64,000 nucleotides of DNA from JAGVSR01 sp031413815 (GCA_031413815.1 JANOFU010000015.1:47418-111417), one strand, 5' to 3'; positions 35,679 through 44,974 are shown, counted from the first letter of the stretch. The notes: generated by a model not told the origin, from the letters alone. Numbers and translations: made by a program.

Positions 35679-36851
35679 ATGCTGGTAAATCCACGGAAAG
35701 CGCTATCACCTCAAGACCGATGGATGGGGCTAACTGCGGTTATCATCGCAGCATTCTTGGTCGGTCTGTCGTTTGGTATGGGATACCCCGTATCTGCACT
35801 TAAACTGACTGCGTCAGGTTCGGCAGAATGGGTCGTGGGTATCATTGGCGCTGCACCGTCACTCGCCGTTCTCATGATCCTCCCATTCGTTCCTCAGCTT
35901 GTCAGGCGCTACGGCGTGATTGCAACGTTTGCGTCAGGTAGCCTCACGGCTGCTGCCGGATATGCCGTGCTGGCCATCGTCGATAGCGCACTGGCGTGGA
36001 TCGCTGTTCGCTTCCTGATGGGTGCGGGGATCGCCGTGTCGTGGCTCGTCAGCCAAACCTGGGTTGCCGTGGTGAGCGACGAAGTGACTCGCGGCCGGGC
36101 TCTTGCACTTTATGTCATGGCGTTTTCGTCGGGCATGGCAGTCTGCCCGGCGTTGATCGACTGGCTCGATGTGTCCGGCCCACTGCCCCTCGCGGCGGGC
36201 GTTGTGGCTTCAGTGTTGTCGATTGTTCCGGTCGTCCTTGTGGCCCGGCTTGCCCCAGATGTGGACGCGGAGGATGCAGGCGCGGGAAATGTTTTTCAGG
36301 CTTTGTTCTGGGCGCCCGTTGCCATGGCCGGTGCATTTATGAGCGGGTTCATCGAACTGGTTCACTTGTCTCTCCTGACAAATGCCGGACTGGCGAGCGG
36401 TCTTGATCAAAGCGCTGTCCTGCAGCTCCTCACGTTTTTCTTGGTCGGGGCCCTCTCGCTTCAACTCGCGTTTGGATGGCTGGCCGACAACCTGCCCCCG
36501 GCAGTGTTGACGATCGCCCTTATGACCATCGTGTCGTTCACCTGCTTGTTGCTTCCAACGACGCTGTCAGATCCCGTTCTTGGGGCGGCTGTCGTGTTTG
36601 CCATAGGCGGGTTAATCTATGGGCTCTACACGGTCGCTCTGGCGATCATTGGCGAACTCAACGACCAGCACGATGCCGGCGCATCGAATGCTGCGTTCAT
36701 CATGTGCTACCAGGCGGGAGGAATATTTGGGCCCGCAATTGCTGGAGCCACCATGACTGTTCAGCCGGTCGCTGGTTTCGTTGGCACCCAGTTCGTGGCC
36801 GGGATTCTTGCAGCCATCGCGATGTACCGGCTAAACTCCAAGTCTTGCTGA
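35679..36851 (+). CDS. MFS transporter
   Basis: Protein of 390 residues with 12 hydrophobic segments in two halves. It starts MLVNPRKALSPQDRWMGL, followed by helix 1 (TAVIIAAFLVGLSFGMGYPV). LVRRYGVIA and GWLADNLPPA are the loop 2/3 and 8/9-type turns. It resembles YcaD-like drug or metabolite efflux carriers. Substrate unknown. AAGGA precedes the ATG. It is the last gene before the genomic island. Confidence 0.85.
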   Translation: MLVNPRKALSPQDRWMGLTAVIIAAFLVGLSFGMGYPVSALKLTASGSAEWVVGIIGAAPSLAVLMILPFVPQLVRRYGVIATFASGSLTAAAGYAVLAIVDSALAWIAVRFLMGAGIAVSWLVSQTWVAVVSDEVTRGRALALYVMAFSSGMAVCPALIDWLDVSGPLPLAAGVVASVLSIVPVVLVARLAPDVDAEDAGAGNVFQALFWAPVAMAGAFMSGFIELVHLSLLTNAGLASGLDQSAVLQLLTFFLVGALSLQLAFGWLADNLPPAVLTIALMTIVSFTCLLLPTTLSDPVLGAAVVFAIGGLIYGLYTVALAIIGELNDQHDAGASNAAFIMCYQAGGIFGPAIAGATMTVQPVAGFVGTQFVAGILAAIAMYRLNSKSC

Positions 36852-36915
36852 TTGTTAGAGACGAAACTGCCCAACACCCAAGGGGGTACCGAAACGGCGT
36901 AAGCCTCTGAAAATA

Positions 36916-36960
36916 TGGTGGGCGATCACGGGCTCGAACCGTGGACCCGCTGATTAAGAG
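36916..36960. other. Distal attachment site: 45-bp copy of the tRNA-Lys 3' end
   Basis: Identical over 45 bp to 49593-49637, from the encoded CCA end to the anticodon loop of tRNA-Lys. The 5' half of the tRNA is absent here, so this is the att repeat left by integration, not a tRNA gene. The sequence from 36961 to 37351 shows no gene that I can support. Confidence 0.92.
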
Positions 36961-37351
36961 GCGTGTCCGGAAACAGCAAGATCAAAGCCCATTCTGACTT
37001 TTCTTGCTCCGTTCTAGTGACACAACTTCAAGCACTTCGCCATTGTGTCAGAACTCGGCCTTCGCGTCATTGCGCCCAATTTGTTGACCGCTTTGCCCCG
37101 TGGTTCGGACGTAAGAGAGCTATCGTCGAATGGCAGGGATGGGCCAGAAGCGGACGTTAAACCACTCACTTTGCATCCTAGGATGATCCAGCAACGCGCG
37201 CATACTGATTGAAAACGGAGTCGGCTCGGCAAGCGAACGCTGCTAGACAGGAGTGTCCTGTTTCAGCCGTCTACCGCCGACAGAGAGCCGCTGGAACTGC
37301 TGGACGCATGCAACCGTAATGTTATGATCGGCCATTTCCGCGAGACCCCTT

Positions 37352-37726
37352 ATGCTGCGAGCAATAGCTGTTTCAGCGGCCTGGATACTACATTCGACTG
37401 GCGTGCTGGCTGTGGAGGCAACGTTCCTAGGCGATGGCGCATTTGTAATGAAAGGGGAATGCGAAAACCTTGCGACGGACCCAGATCAAAAACGGCATCT
37501 CCATAAACTCACCAAAACGTACGTTGGCGATGACGCTGGCTTTGTCCGATGCACCTATACTGACATTCGCGAAACGGCCCCCAACACTTGGGACATCAAA
37601 TTACAATGCAACGAGTCGGGCAGTGAGTTTGTTGAAAATGAAACATGGACGAAAATGAGTGATGGCAGCATCTATCGCAAAGGGGGTGAGCAAGAGTTCT
37701 TCTTCGACTGCCCAGTAGCCAAGTAG
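37352..37726 (+). CDS. Small exported protein, island cargo
   Basis: Protein of 124 residues. Short signal peptide (MLRAIAVSAAWILHSTGVLAVEA). The mature part has four Cys (GECENL, VRCTYTD, LQCNES, FDCPVAK), probably two disulfides. Lower GC and A-rich codons compared with the flanking core genes. No family recognised. Confidence 0.55.
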   Translation: MLRAIAVSAAWILHSTGVLAVEATFLGDGAFVMKGECENLATDPDQKRHLHKLTKTYVGDDAGFVRCTYTDIRETAPNTWDIKLQCNESGSEFVENETWTKMSDGSIYRKGGEQEFFFDCPVAK

Positions 37727-37823
37727 CACCCGCAGTTCAAACCAATTCATAGTCTAGGAAGAAATTGACCCGCTTTTGCTCAAACGATAGGCTGCACAAG
37801 CTGTTTCAGATGGTAGCTTTGGT

Positions 37824-38141
37824 ATGAAAGGAAACAGTATGGCCTGCAATTTACTGGCTAGTCTTACAGCTTCGTTTGCCGCGATTATTTTCATTGCGTC
37901 TCCGGCAAGTAGTCAAGAACTACCATGCAAAGAAAAGTGCGAGGCTTTGCGCCTCGTATGTCAAAACGAACAGAAAGGCCGGCCCTTTCACTACGAAGGT
38001 ACCGGGCCAGGTGGTGGGCGGCCATGCATGCCGCAATTCTACTGCATGGCAGAGAAGCAGAAGTGTCTCGTTGCATGCGGGGCGCGAGAAGATAATAGCC
38101 TGGGGAAGGGCTGTGTTCCGGGATTGGCTCCGGGGCGCTGA
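37824..38141 (+). CDS. Small Cys-rich exported protein, island cargo
   Basis: Protein of 105 residues. Signal peptide (NLLASLTASFAAIIFIASPASSQ), then eight Cys in the mature part (PCKEKCEALRLVC, RPCMPQFYC, KCLVACG, KGCVPG), consistent with several disulfides. ATG 37824 or 37839 possible. Together with the preceding gene it makes a pair of secreted Cys-containing proteins. Function unknown. Confidence 0.55.
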   Translation: MKGNSMACNLLASLTASFAAIIFIASPASSQELPCKEKCEALRLVCQNEQKGRPFHYEGTGPGGGRPCMPQFYCMAEKQKCLVACGAREDNSLGKGCVPGLAPGR

Positions 38142-38649
38142 GTGGGTTCTAACCAAGCGCCACAGCTGCGACTATCGGCAATCGCCCTCAGTGCCTTGGC
38201 GGCCCTATTGATCATCAATTACCTGATGTCCGCCATGGGTCAGGATCGACAAGTGCGCCATGCACGACGCACTCACGCTCCCCCCTCAAGAGCAGCCGGT
38301 TCGGGTACGGACCGAGAACGGCGACGCGATACGTTCAGCTTCGGAAATGATGCTTCATAGCAACGAAACATGGGCTCGGGCCAACTTCTTTACCGTGGCG
38401 TATTCGCTGACGGCCCCTGGAAGTTTGTCCGGCCTTCGGTAGTCTATTTGACCGTCGCGGTAGCGTGTGAATCGTAAAGGTTGACCCGCAGCAGACGCCG
38501 ATTGACCTTCCGCCGTGGTCCGGCACCATCGTTACGCGTTCTTAAATCGGCTTCCGGTCGAGACTTGGTGCCCGGGTAGCGTATTGAGTGCATTGTAAGT
38601 TAGCGCTGTTTGCCCGGCTGAAATCTCAGTTTCTTAGGGCCATCCTTGC
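38142..38649. other. 508-bp stretch without a supported gene
   Basis: It lies between the Cys-rich protein gene and the 3' end of the TIR gene. Open frames exist (for example 38142-38360 with one hydrophobic stretch), but none has a ribosome site. No repeat or strong terminator seen. Confidence 0.4.
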
Positions 38650-41622
38650 TTATCTCACAGAACATGCGGCTTCACGCGGCGCTTGATGCTTATTTTGCTC
38701 CTCTAACGAAAGGTTGCGGCTTGCTTTTAGGCAGGCCGCTCTCTTCCAGCTATCCTCATTCAGCGACATCACGACAATCTCAACGGGTTTATCCGAAACG
38801 AGTACCAGATTCTGATCATCCGGGGAGAAGCCAGCCATCCAATCGAACGCAGCGGTCCGCAGAGCTTCACCATAGGGCAGAAGCTGCGCTGCATTCCAAA
38901 GTTCGACACCCGTGTGCTGGTCGGAATCCTGGCGACTATCAACCTTCCCTGGTCGATACCCCGTGCCCCTCATGGCAAAGTGCGATCCATCTCCAGAGAC
39001 TGCCATGACCCGAGCCGGGCCTGGAAAGCGATTTAAGTTTCCGGAGACCACTTGGCCGGTTTTGCCGTCTACTTTTACGACTTGATGGCGGCCCGCATTC
39101 GCTGTTACGTACATTGAATGACCACCGGGCTCCGGCGCGATAGCACCGATCAGCTCAGCCCCAGCGACGGATCCCTGAAACACTAGATCGCCAGAAGGCG
39201 CTCTGAAGCCTGCGATGTCCCCATTCGTCGCGCTGCCCACATAGAGCATCGCACTCGATTCATCGAAGCCCATGGCTCGAATAGGAAAGGAAAGTGCGGC
39301 GAATAGCGTCCACTTCCTGTCTTTCATTTCATATCGCCAGACTTCACTAGCTTCGAGATCAAGTCGCACGAATAACGCATCTCCCCTCTGCCAGTAGGCA
39401 CCGAGCGATCCGTATTTGGATAGTTTGCGGTTGGGTGGAGGCGGAATTCGCGCTCTCGTGGACAAGTCGCTCAGCCAGACAATCAAATGGCCGCTTTCGT
39501 CCACTGCTGTGAGCGCCGAACCATCCTGAGTACGCTCCGGCTTGGACGCGAGCGCTAGCGGCGCGAGGTCGATGCTTTTGCCAGGTCCATCGGCCGCGGT
39601 GCAGCCGTTTTGCCTAAGCAATTCCCCGGCTCGGACCACGACTCGGCATCCATGTTGGTCCCACTCGACGAGCAAGGCCTCGTCTGCATCGTTGATACTC
39701 AGAGACACGCCAGGACCGAAAACTGTCGGCCTATATATCGCGAGTTCTCCATCAATGGTGCCGATGGCTACCTCATCGCTAGCGCTTGATACCGCAATGC
39801 TCGTCACAAAAGTTGGGTCGACGCGAAGGCGTCGAAATGCCCATGTCTTGGTGCCCTTCGACCAGTAGGACGTCACATCAGCGCCCGTCCTCAAGTCGCG
39901 GGATGAAACCACGATGCCATTCACATCGACTCCTCCTAACGTGGCGGGGCTTGCGATCGGCCAGACTCCTGAACAATCTGCGAAGCGTTTGCCCGTATTG
40001 AACGACCAACAGAGCACGCCATCGTCAAATTGGTTCGGCACCTTCCCTTTTGGATTCTGATCGATGCCTTGGACTCGTACCAAAAGGCCGCGGCTGGCAT
40101 CATATGTATGTCCGACGACCGTAATGTCTTCTGGAGGCTGACCCACCAGCTGTTGCCATCCGTCGCCATCTTTAATCCACAAACCGTGATCATTGGCGAA
40201 AGCGAGTTCGGAGCCACGACCTGCAACGAGAACGCCGCTGTCGTCAGTTTTAGGAGCCCGGACTTCGGTTACCAACTCCGCGCGCTCAAGATTTATCGTG
40301 AATACATTGCCCGAGCGAGTACTAACGTATCCCTTCCTTCCGTCGTTAGCAGCTGCAATCCAAAAAGTGTCCTTCACCTCAAACCTTGCGATACTTGTGG
40401 CCATATCACCCAATGGACTGAGCCCATAAAGCTCGACATTGTCTTCGCGGCGAACAAGGAGCTTCTCGCCGCCTATGAGGAGAAATGACCGCACACCGGT
40501 ATCGATTCCGACAATGGCTTGAGGAGGTTGTCCGCGACCTTGCCGGTTCCAGCGCAACACATTGCCGCCAGCGTTGGCGGCCATGCCGATCAAAGAATGG
40601 TCACCTAAAAATGCGAGGTCGGACACCACCCCTTGATCGTTGCGGAAGATAGCCGTTAACCGCAGCCGCCTCGACAACGCAGAGAACAGGCTCGATGCAG
40701 AGACAAATGTGGGCTTAGTCTCCCAAGCTGTCGCTGCGAGCAGCATGGACTGATCGGCGCCAGTGGCAAGCTGCGCTTCCAGCGCGAGCCGGCTCGCTTC
40801 GCTGGTCAGTCTTTGCATCTCGCTCCGGTAGGCAAACCCACCTGTAGCGAGGGTTAGCAGGGCGAATACCGTCGTTAGCGCCGCGAAGCGACGAGTTCGT
40901 CGAGCCGCCGCCTGTTTTTCACGCTGCACAAGCTCGTCAAGACCGACACCAAGAATGCCGGCGACAAGTTTCAGTGAACCGGTTTCTCGCCCGTCCTTGC
41001 CCTTTCTGAAATCAGCGGCAATTGGCTCGGTCGGTTCCGGCTGGGAGGAGAGTCCACCGCCGTCGGCAAGTTGAAAAATTAGGGCGGTAGGGAAACACTC
41101 ATCTTCCGATTTATGGCCAGGTTTTCCCGCCGCGTGCGGCTCGCCTTCAAGAATCGCGGCGAAAATGCGATTACGACGGCCTAGTGATTTGAAGTAGCAG
41201 ATTTCTTCTTGGACGTATTGGCTCCGGGAAGAGCGCGGTGAACACAAGACGATCAAGGCCTCAGATTGATCGAGTGCTCTCCTAATCTCTGTGCCGAGAT
41301 CGTGAGCTGCAGAAAGTTCAACGCGATCGCGAAATACCTTTCCCAGCCGCCTCTGTATTGTGCCACTTGGTCCCTCGCGGCCGACCAAGGTGGCTGGAAC
41401 TTCATAGCGTTCCAGGCGCTTGTGGAGCCAATCGCCGATCTCGTCGTCGGCGTGCGAATATGAAATGAATGCAGCGTAACGCTTCGGCTGCGGCCGAGAA
41501 GACTTCCCATCCTTGCCCGATTCAGTTTGCATGCACGGCCCCGTGAAAGCGACGATATTGTCATCCGCGAGGATCCGGGCACGAACAGTCGCAGAAAATC
41601 CCCGCCCAAACTGTGGCCTCAT
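38650..41622 (-). CDS. TIR-domain protein with membrane segment and beta-propeller (WD40-like) repeats
   Basis: Protein of 990 residues. The TIR domain spans about residues 45-190: YAAFISYSHADDEIGDWLHK, then VFRDRVELSAAHDLGTEIRR, ALIVLCSPRSSRSQYVQEEI, whose Glu matches the region of the catalytic Glu of TIR NADases. A single membrane segment follows (RFAALTTVFALLTLATGGFA, about 265-285). The remaining 700 residues are weak beta-propeller blades, ending SLNEDSWKRAACLKASRNLS, the tail typical of bacterial TIR- or STAND-WD40 proteins. ATG 41622 follows GAGGGAGG. A defence or cell-suicide sensor that consumes NAD+ is a reasonable inference from the family; nothing here proves it. Confidence 0.8.
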   Translation of the reverse strand: MRPQFGRGFSATVRARILADDNIVAFTGPCMQTESGKDGKSSRPQPKRYAAFISYSHADDEIGDWLHKRLERYEVPATLVGREGPSGTIQRRLGKVFRDRVELSAAHDLGTEIRRALDQSEALIVLCSPRSSRSQYVQEEICYFKSLGRRNRIFAAILEGEPHAAGKPGHKSEDECFPTALIFQLADGGGLSSQPEPTEPIAADFRKGKDGRETGSLKLVAGILGVGLDELVQREKQAAARRTRRFAALTTVFALLTLATGGFAYRSEMQRLTSEASRLALEAQLATGADQSMLLAATAWETKPTFVSASSLFSALSRRLRLTAIFRNDQGVVSDLAFLGDHSLIGMAANAGGNVLRWNRQGRGQPPQAIVGIDTGVRSFLLIGGEKLLVRREDNVELYGLSPLGDMATSIARFEVKDTFWIAAANDGRKGYVSTRSGNVFTINLERAELVTEVRAPKTDDSGVLVAGRGSELAFANDHGLWIKDGDGWQQLVGQPPEDITVVGHTYDASRGLLVRVQGIDQNPKGKVPNQFDDGVLCWSFNTGKRFADCSGVWPIASPATLGGVDVNGIVVSSRDLRTGADVTSYWSKGTKTWAFRRLRVDPTFVTSIAVSSASDEVAIGTIDGELAIYRPTVFGPGVSLSINDADEALLVEWDQHGCRVVVRAGELLRQNGCTAADGPGKSIDLAPLALASKPERTQDGSALTAVDESGHLIVWLSDLSTRARIPPPPNRKLSKYGSLGAYWQRGDALFVRLDLEASEVWRYEMKDRKWTLFAALSFPIRAMGFDESSAMLYVGSATNGDIAGFRAPSGDLVFQGSVAGAELIGAIAPEPGGHSMYVTANAGRHQVVKVDGKTGQVVSGNLNRFPGPARVMAVSGDGSHFAMRGTGYRPGKVDSRQDSDQHTGVELWNAAQLLPYGEALRTAAFDWMAGFSPDDQNLVLVSDKPVEIVVMSLNEDSWKRAACLKASRNLSLEEQNKHQAPREAACSVR

Positions 41623-41815
41623 GGCCCGGCACCTCCCTCGCACCCGACGGTCACTCTCACCGTAACCGGACCCACGTCCTAGGCGCAAGTTCTGCCAAAG
41701 TCATAGGTCGCGATGGGTCAATATCTACGCCACGGCTATGCCCGCCCCGAGGTAGGTAAAACCCGATGAACGGACGTGTTGATGGCTCTCCGGCAGCAAC
41801 ACAGCTACCTGTCTG

Positions 41816-41884
41816 TATGCTTGTATGTATGCTTGCATGCCAGCTTGACACCCTTTATGCGTCATGTGATGACATGCTTACATG
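41816..41884. promoter_or_regulatory. Tandem and spaced 12-bp repeats, operator-like
   Basis: TATGCTTGTATG (41816-41827) and TATGCTTGCATG (41828-41839) abut each other, and CATGCTTACATG (41873-41884) follows. Between them lies GTCAT-GTG-ATGAC (41861-41873). The array sits in the divergent region between the TIR gene and the ribbon-helix-helix gene, 22 bp before the latter's start. It is a likely binding site for that protein. Confidence 0.6.
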
Positions 41885-41905
41885 CGGGCTGTAAGGAATT
41901 TCGAG

Positions 41906-42115
41906 ATGCTAGCAGTTGGAGCCCTCGAAATGCCGAAGCCCGGTTATGTCGCGCCCTCTCGTGCCGGAAAGGTGCCGCTCACGATCTACGTCGACGCACA
42001 AACCCGGCAAGCCCTGAAAATTGCGGCGGCAATTCACGCCACTACAATTGACGCCATGATGCAGGAAGCTGTGGCAATCACTCTGAAGAAATACCCGTCT
42101 AAGCTCAAAGGCTAA
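41906..42115 (+). CDS. Ribbon-helix-helix-like DNA-binding protein
   Basis: Protein of 69 residues. The segment KVPLTIYVDAQTRQALKIAA continuing AIHATTIDAMMQEAVAITLKK has one beta strand and two helices, as in ParD/CopG-type ribbon-helix-helix proteins (often antitoxins or plasmid regulators). ATG 41906 is 7 nt after AAGGAAT. It lies 3 bp before the recombinase gene, so the two are cotranscribed. The 12-bp repeats upstream are its likely operator. Confidence 0.7.
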   Translation: MLAVGALEMPKPGYVAPSRAGKVPLTIYVDAQTRQALKIAAAIHATTIDAMMQEAVAITLKKYPSKLKG

Positions 42116-42118
42116 GCC

Positions 42119-43078
42119 ATGCAAGGCTTGACCGTCATTCCGCCACGATCGGACCCTCCGGCCCTCGCCGGTGACGCTGGCGCGCGCCTCTATGCGGCGT
42201 TTCTTGCCGGACGGTCAGAGCACACCTTGCGGGCGTACGCGAAGGACTTGGACGGCTTTGCGCGGTTCCTCGCATTGCCTTCCCCGCAGCTCGCCCTTGC
42301 TCGCTTGCTCCAATCGGCACCCGGCGACGGTAACGCAATTCTACTCGATTACCGCTCGCACTTGAGCGATGCCGGTCTGACCCCGGCCACCATCAACCGG
42401 CGCTTGGCTGCCGTGCGCTCAGCGGTCAAACTTGGCCGGACTTTGGGGCTGACATTGTGGTCGCCGGAAATCGAAGGCATCAAAGCGCAGTCCTACCGCG
42501 ACACGCTCGGCCCTGGTATTGACGGCACCCGCGCCATGCTTGCGAAAGCCCGGTCTCAGGATCGCGTCAAGGCGGCGCGGGATGCTGCCCTTATCCGGTT
42601 GATGTTCGATCTTGGACTTCGCCGCGGCGAAGTGTGCGGCCTCGATATCGAGGATTTGGACACCACCAATCACCGGCTGTGGATCAAAGGCAAAGGCCGC
42701 TCCCAAAAGGAAAGCCGGACACTGCCGCCGGTAACGCTGGCATGTCTCATTGCATGGCTCGAACACCGGGCCGAAGCGGCGCTCGCATCGGAGACTGCTA
42801 TATTCGTTGGCCTCTGTGGCCGCACGCATGGCCAGCGCCTAACCGGCCGCGGGCTCTATCACGTCATTTCCGGGATTGGCGCGCAAGCTGGATTGAAAGC
42901 CCGTCCGCATGGCTTGCGGCACGCCTCAATTACGGCTGCCCTGGATATCAACAACGGCGACGTGCGCGCCGCTCAGCTTCACGCGCGGCATGCCGATCCT
43001 CAAACGACGATTCGCTATGACGACAACCGGCGCGACCTTGCGGGCCGCGTCGCCCAAACCCTCGCAGACGCATTGTGA
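42119..43078 (+). CDS. Tyrosine recombinase (XerC/D-like), second recombinase of the island
   Basis: Protein of 319 residues. An N-terminal SAM-like core-binding domain (GRSEHTLRAYAKDLDGFARF) is followed by the catalytic domain: Arg in LGLRRGEVCGLDIED, HxxR in HGLRHASITAALD, a later His in HARHADPQTT and the nucleophile Tyr in IRYDDNRRD. All catalytic positions are present. It is different from the integrase at 48316. Its substrate sites are not evident. It follows the ribbon-helix-helix gene by 3 bp. Confidence 0.88.
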   Translation: MQGLTVIPPRSDPPALAGDAGARLYAAFLAGRSEHTLRAYAKDLDGFARFLALPSPQLALARLLQSAPGDGNAILLDYRSHLSDAGLTPATINRRLAAVRSAVKLGRTLGLTLWSPEIEGIKAQSYRDTLGPGIDGTRAMLAKARSQDRVKAARDAALIRLMFDLGLRRGEVCGLDIEDLDTTNHRLWIKGKGRSQKESRTLPPVTLACLIAWLEHRAEAALASETAIFVGLCGRTHGQRLTGRGLYHVISGIGAQAGLKARPHGLRHASITAALDINNGDVRAAQLHARHADPQTTIRYDDNRRDLAGRVAQTLADAL

Positions 43079-43087
43079 AGGGAACCG

Positions 43088-43879
43088 ATGGCCAAGAAAT
43101 CTAAAGCGGTGGCACGCGAACCGAATCCGGTCCCAGCGGTCCCATACGTGCCGACACCCGAAGAAGCGGCAGTCGCTCAGCGATTGCTCGACCGCCGGAA
43201 AGCAAGACCGCCGTCTGCAAAGGTCGAACTCTCGAAAGAGTATGGCCGTTACGCGATTAGTCCCGATCACCCGGACAAGCTTGTCGGAAGCATGTTGCTT
43301 ATCAATGCTCTTGGCGGCACGAATGCAGACTTCACAACTACGTTGTCCGCACAGCTCCTCAACATTTCGGGCAAAGGGCAAGCGGTCACAACAAATCAGA
43401 TTAATGGCGTGCTTGCGATGTTGCAAGGAATCGGTCCGAAAGATGAAACCGAGGCGATGCTTGCAGCGCAGATGGTCGCGATCCATAACGCCACAATGTC
43501 AGCCGCCCGGTCCCTGGCGCACTGTGAAACGCTCTCTCAGCAAGACAGCGCATCGAATATGCTGAACAAGCTCGCGCGCACGTTCGCGGCTCAGGTCGGA
43601 ACTCTAAAAATGTACCGTTCGACGGGCGAGCAGAACATCCGCGTTCAGCACGTCACGGTGAACGACGGCGGCCAAGCTATAGTTGGGAATGTGCAGACCC
43701 GGGGAGAGGGTACGAATGAAAACCAAGGGCAACCTCTTGAACCTTGTGGACTTGATGAACGCGGCCCCGCGTTGCTCGGCCACGTCGAAACGGTCACGGC
43801 AGCCGTGCCGCGCACCTGCAGTGAAGGGCTGGACCGTGTGCCGGTGCCACGGGGCCCGCGGCGGCGCGCCCAAGGGTAA
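43088..43879 (+). CDS. Unknown protein, phage/island associated
   Basis: Protein of 263 residues with no recognised domain. YGRYAISPDHPDKLVGSMLL and EAMLAAQMVAIHNATMSAAR look like a helical core with conserved-looking Gly/Asn positions; VQHVTVNDGGQAIVGNVQT is a segment I associate with a family seen in Hyphomicrobiales accessory regions. It is 9 bp downstream of the recombinase. Its last 164 bp overlap the next gene in another frame. Confidence 0.6.
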   Translation: MAKKSKAVAREPNPVPAVPYVPTPEEAAVAQRLLDRRKARPPSAKVELSKEYGRYAISPDHPDKLVGSMLLINALGGTNADFTTTLSAQLLNISGKGQAVTTNQINGVLAMLQGIGPKDETEAMLAAQMVAIHNATMSAARSLAHCETLSQQDSASNMLNKLARTFAAQVGTLKMYRSTGEQNIRVQHVTVNDGGQAIVGNVQTRGEGTNENQGQPLEPCGLDERGPALLGHVETVTAAVPRTCSEGLDRVPVPRGPRRRAQG

Positions 43880-43997
43880 AGCCAATGGCAACTGGAAGCA
43901 TGGACAGTGCACGAATGCGGCCTTAGCCGAGCGGCGCTTTTTGACCGGGTTGATTTTGCAGTGCCGCAAGACAGTCAGCCAGTTAATTGATGGTTGA
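43716..43997 (+). CDS. Small HGGAPKG-type Cys-rich protein, overlapping the previous gene
   Basis: Protein of 93 residues. RCSATSKRSRQPCRAPAVKG followed by WTVCRCHGARGGAPKGKANG carries four Cys and the HGxxxGAPKG motif of small proteins common on phage and plasmid DNA. ATG 43716 is 5 nt after GGGGAGAGGG. It overlaps the preceding frame by 164 bp. Probably nucleic-acid related; function unknown. Confidence 0.65.
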   Translation: MKTKGNLLNLVDLMNAAPRCSATSKRSRQPCRAPAVKGWTVCRCHGARGGAPKGKANGNWKHGQCTNAALAERRFLTGLILQCRKTVSQLIDG

Positions 43998-44298
43998 ACT
44001 CCCCACGGCCAACTTGGCTTTGTGCATCACTTTCTCAACCCGCAAACGCGCTCCAGCCCCGTGCAGTCCAAGGGCTAACTGGGTTACCGGAACTCGCTCA
44101 GCTGCCAATACAGCGAGGGGACAGCCTAGGACTTCCTAAAAGAGGTATTATCGGAAGTTGGGGACAACCTGGCCTGGGACCGATCGAATCATCAGCGTCC
44201 AACTTAAAATTCGAGTTGCGCGGTTAGGCTGATCCCTGAAACGCCGGACTCCACCGGCCCGCCGCGCATCCACCTTGGAGGCGATGGGGGTTCGCAAG
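43998..44298. other. 300-bp island stretch without a supported gene
   Basis: No open frame with a ribosome site, no repeat and no convincing terminator seen. It probably contains the promoter of the gene at 44299. Confidence 0.35.
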
Positions 44299-44856
44299 AT
44301 GCCTAGAGGTGGGAAGCGTATCGGCGCCGGGCGCCCACGGCAGCAGCTGGATGCAGATGTGGAGCTCTTCATCTGGTTTCAATATCATCGAGTGAATCAG
44401 CTACTCAAGAGTCGCAAGCGTAACTATCTGATAGAAAAGCATTTTCAGGATTTTCCAGCCGAAATAAAAGCGAGCTACAATAGTGCGGCGGCAGACCAAG
44501 CACGCATGAGAAGATACTGGACACCGGCGCAACGCAGAGCGGCAATATCCGATCCCGACGAACCTATTGAAGGAGTTACATTGGGCGATGTTCGCGCCAA
44601 CCTCGCTCCGATCGGGCGCGAGAATGCTCGTCGCAAAGGTTTTTGCGGACCACACTATCCAGATTTTGCGGAGCGCGTGCATACCATACCACTGGCGCGA
44701 CTATACGGTCGGAGAGATCAAATCATCGATCTCGCTGCTAAACGGGCGTCAAAGCGGTTCAAGATTTCGATCAGCAAACGTATGGCGCGTCAAATTATCG
44801 AATCCTACTGCAGGCTGCTTCGACTCGACGATTATGATCCAACTCCCACAATCTGA
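44299..44856 (+). CDS. Unknown protein with GGKRIGAGRP N-terminus
   Basis: Protein of 185 residues. The start PRGGKRIGAGRPRQQLD is a motif seen at the N-termini of many phage and plasmid DNA-binding proteins. The rest is basic and helical (RMRRYWTPAQRRAA, RFKISISKRMARQIIESYCR) without a recognised domain. Its codon use is more AT-rich than its neighbours. A second ATG at 44284 is possible. Function unknown. Confidence 0.55.
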   Translation: MPRGGKRIGAGRPRQQLDADVELFIWFQYHRVNQLLKSRKRNYLIEKHFQDFPAEIKASYNSAAADQARMRRYWTPAQRRAAISDPDEPIEGVTLGDVRANLAPIGRENARRKGFCGPHYPDFAERVHTIPLARLYGRRDQIIDLAAKRASKRFKISISKRMARQIIESYCRLLRLDDYDPTPTI

Positions 44857-44974
44857 CCCATTGGATTCGTTGCGTTCTTTGATTTTTGGCGTGAATTCAA
44901 ATCCGCAAATCTAGCGTGTGCCATTCTCCGCTCATCAAGTCCGCCATCGTGGCGGGACGTGAAAGGAGCGGAAA

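Noticed and set aside
36916..36960. Second tRNA-Lys gene
   Set aside because: Only the 3' 45 nt are present; the D arm and 5' acceptor strand are missing, so it is an attachment-site duplicate.
38142..38360. 72-codon frame with one hydrophobic stretch
   Set aside because: Starts with GTG directly after a stop, has no ribosome site, and the second half turns into Arg/Thr-rich noise.
41816..41884. Possible CRISPR-like short repeats
   Set aside because: Only three 12-bp units, two of them abutting, with no regular spacers and no cas genes; an operator array fits better.
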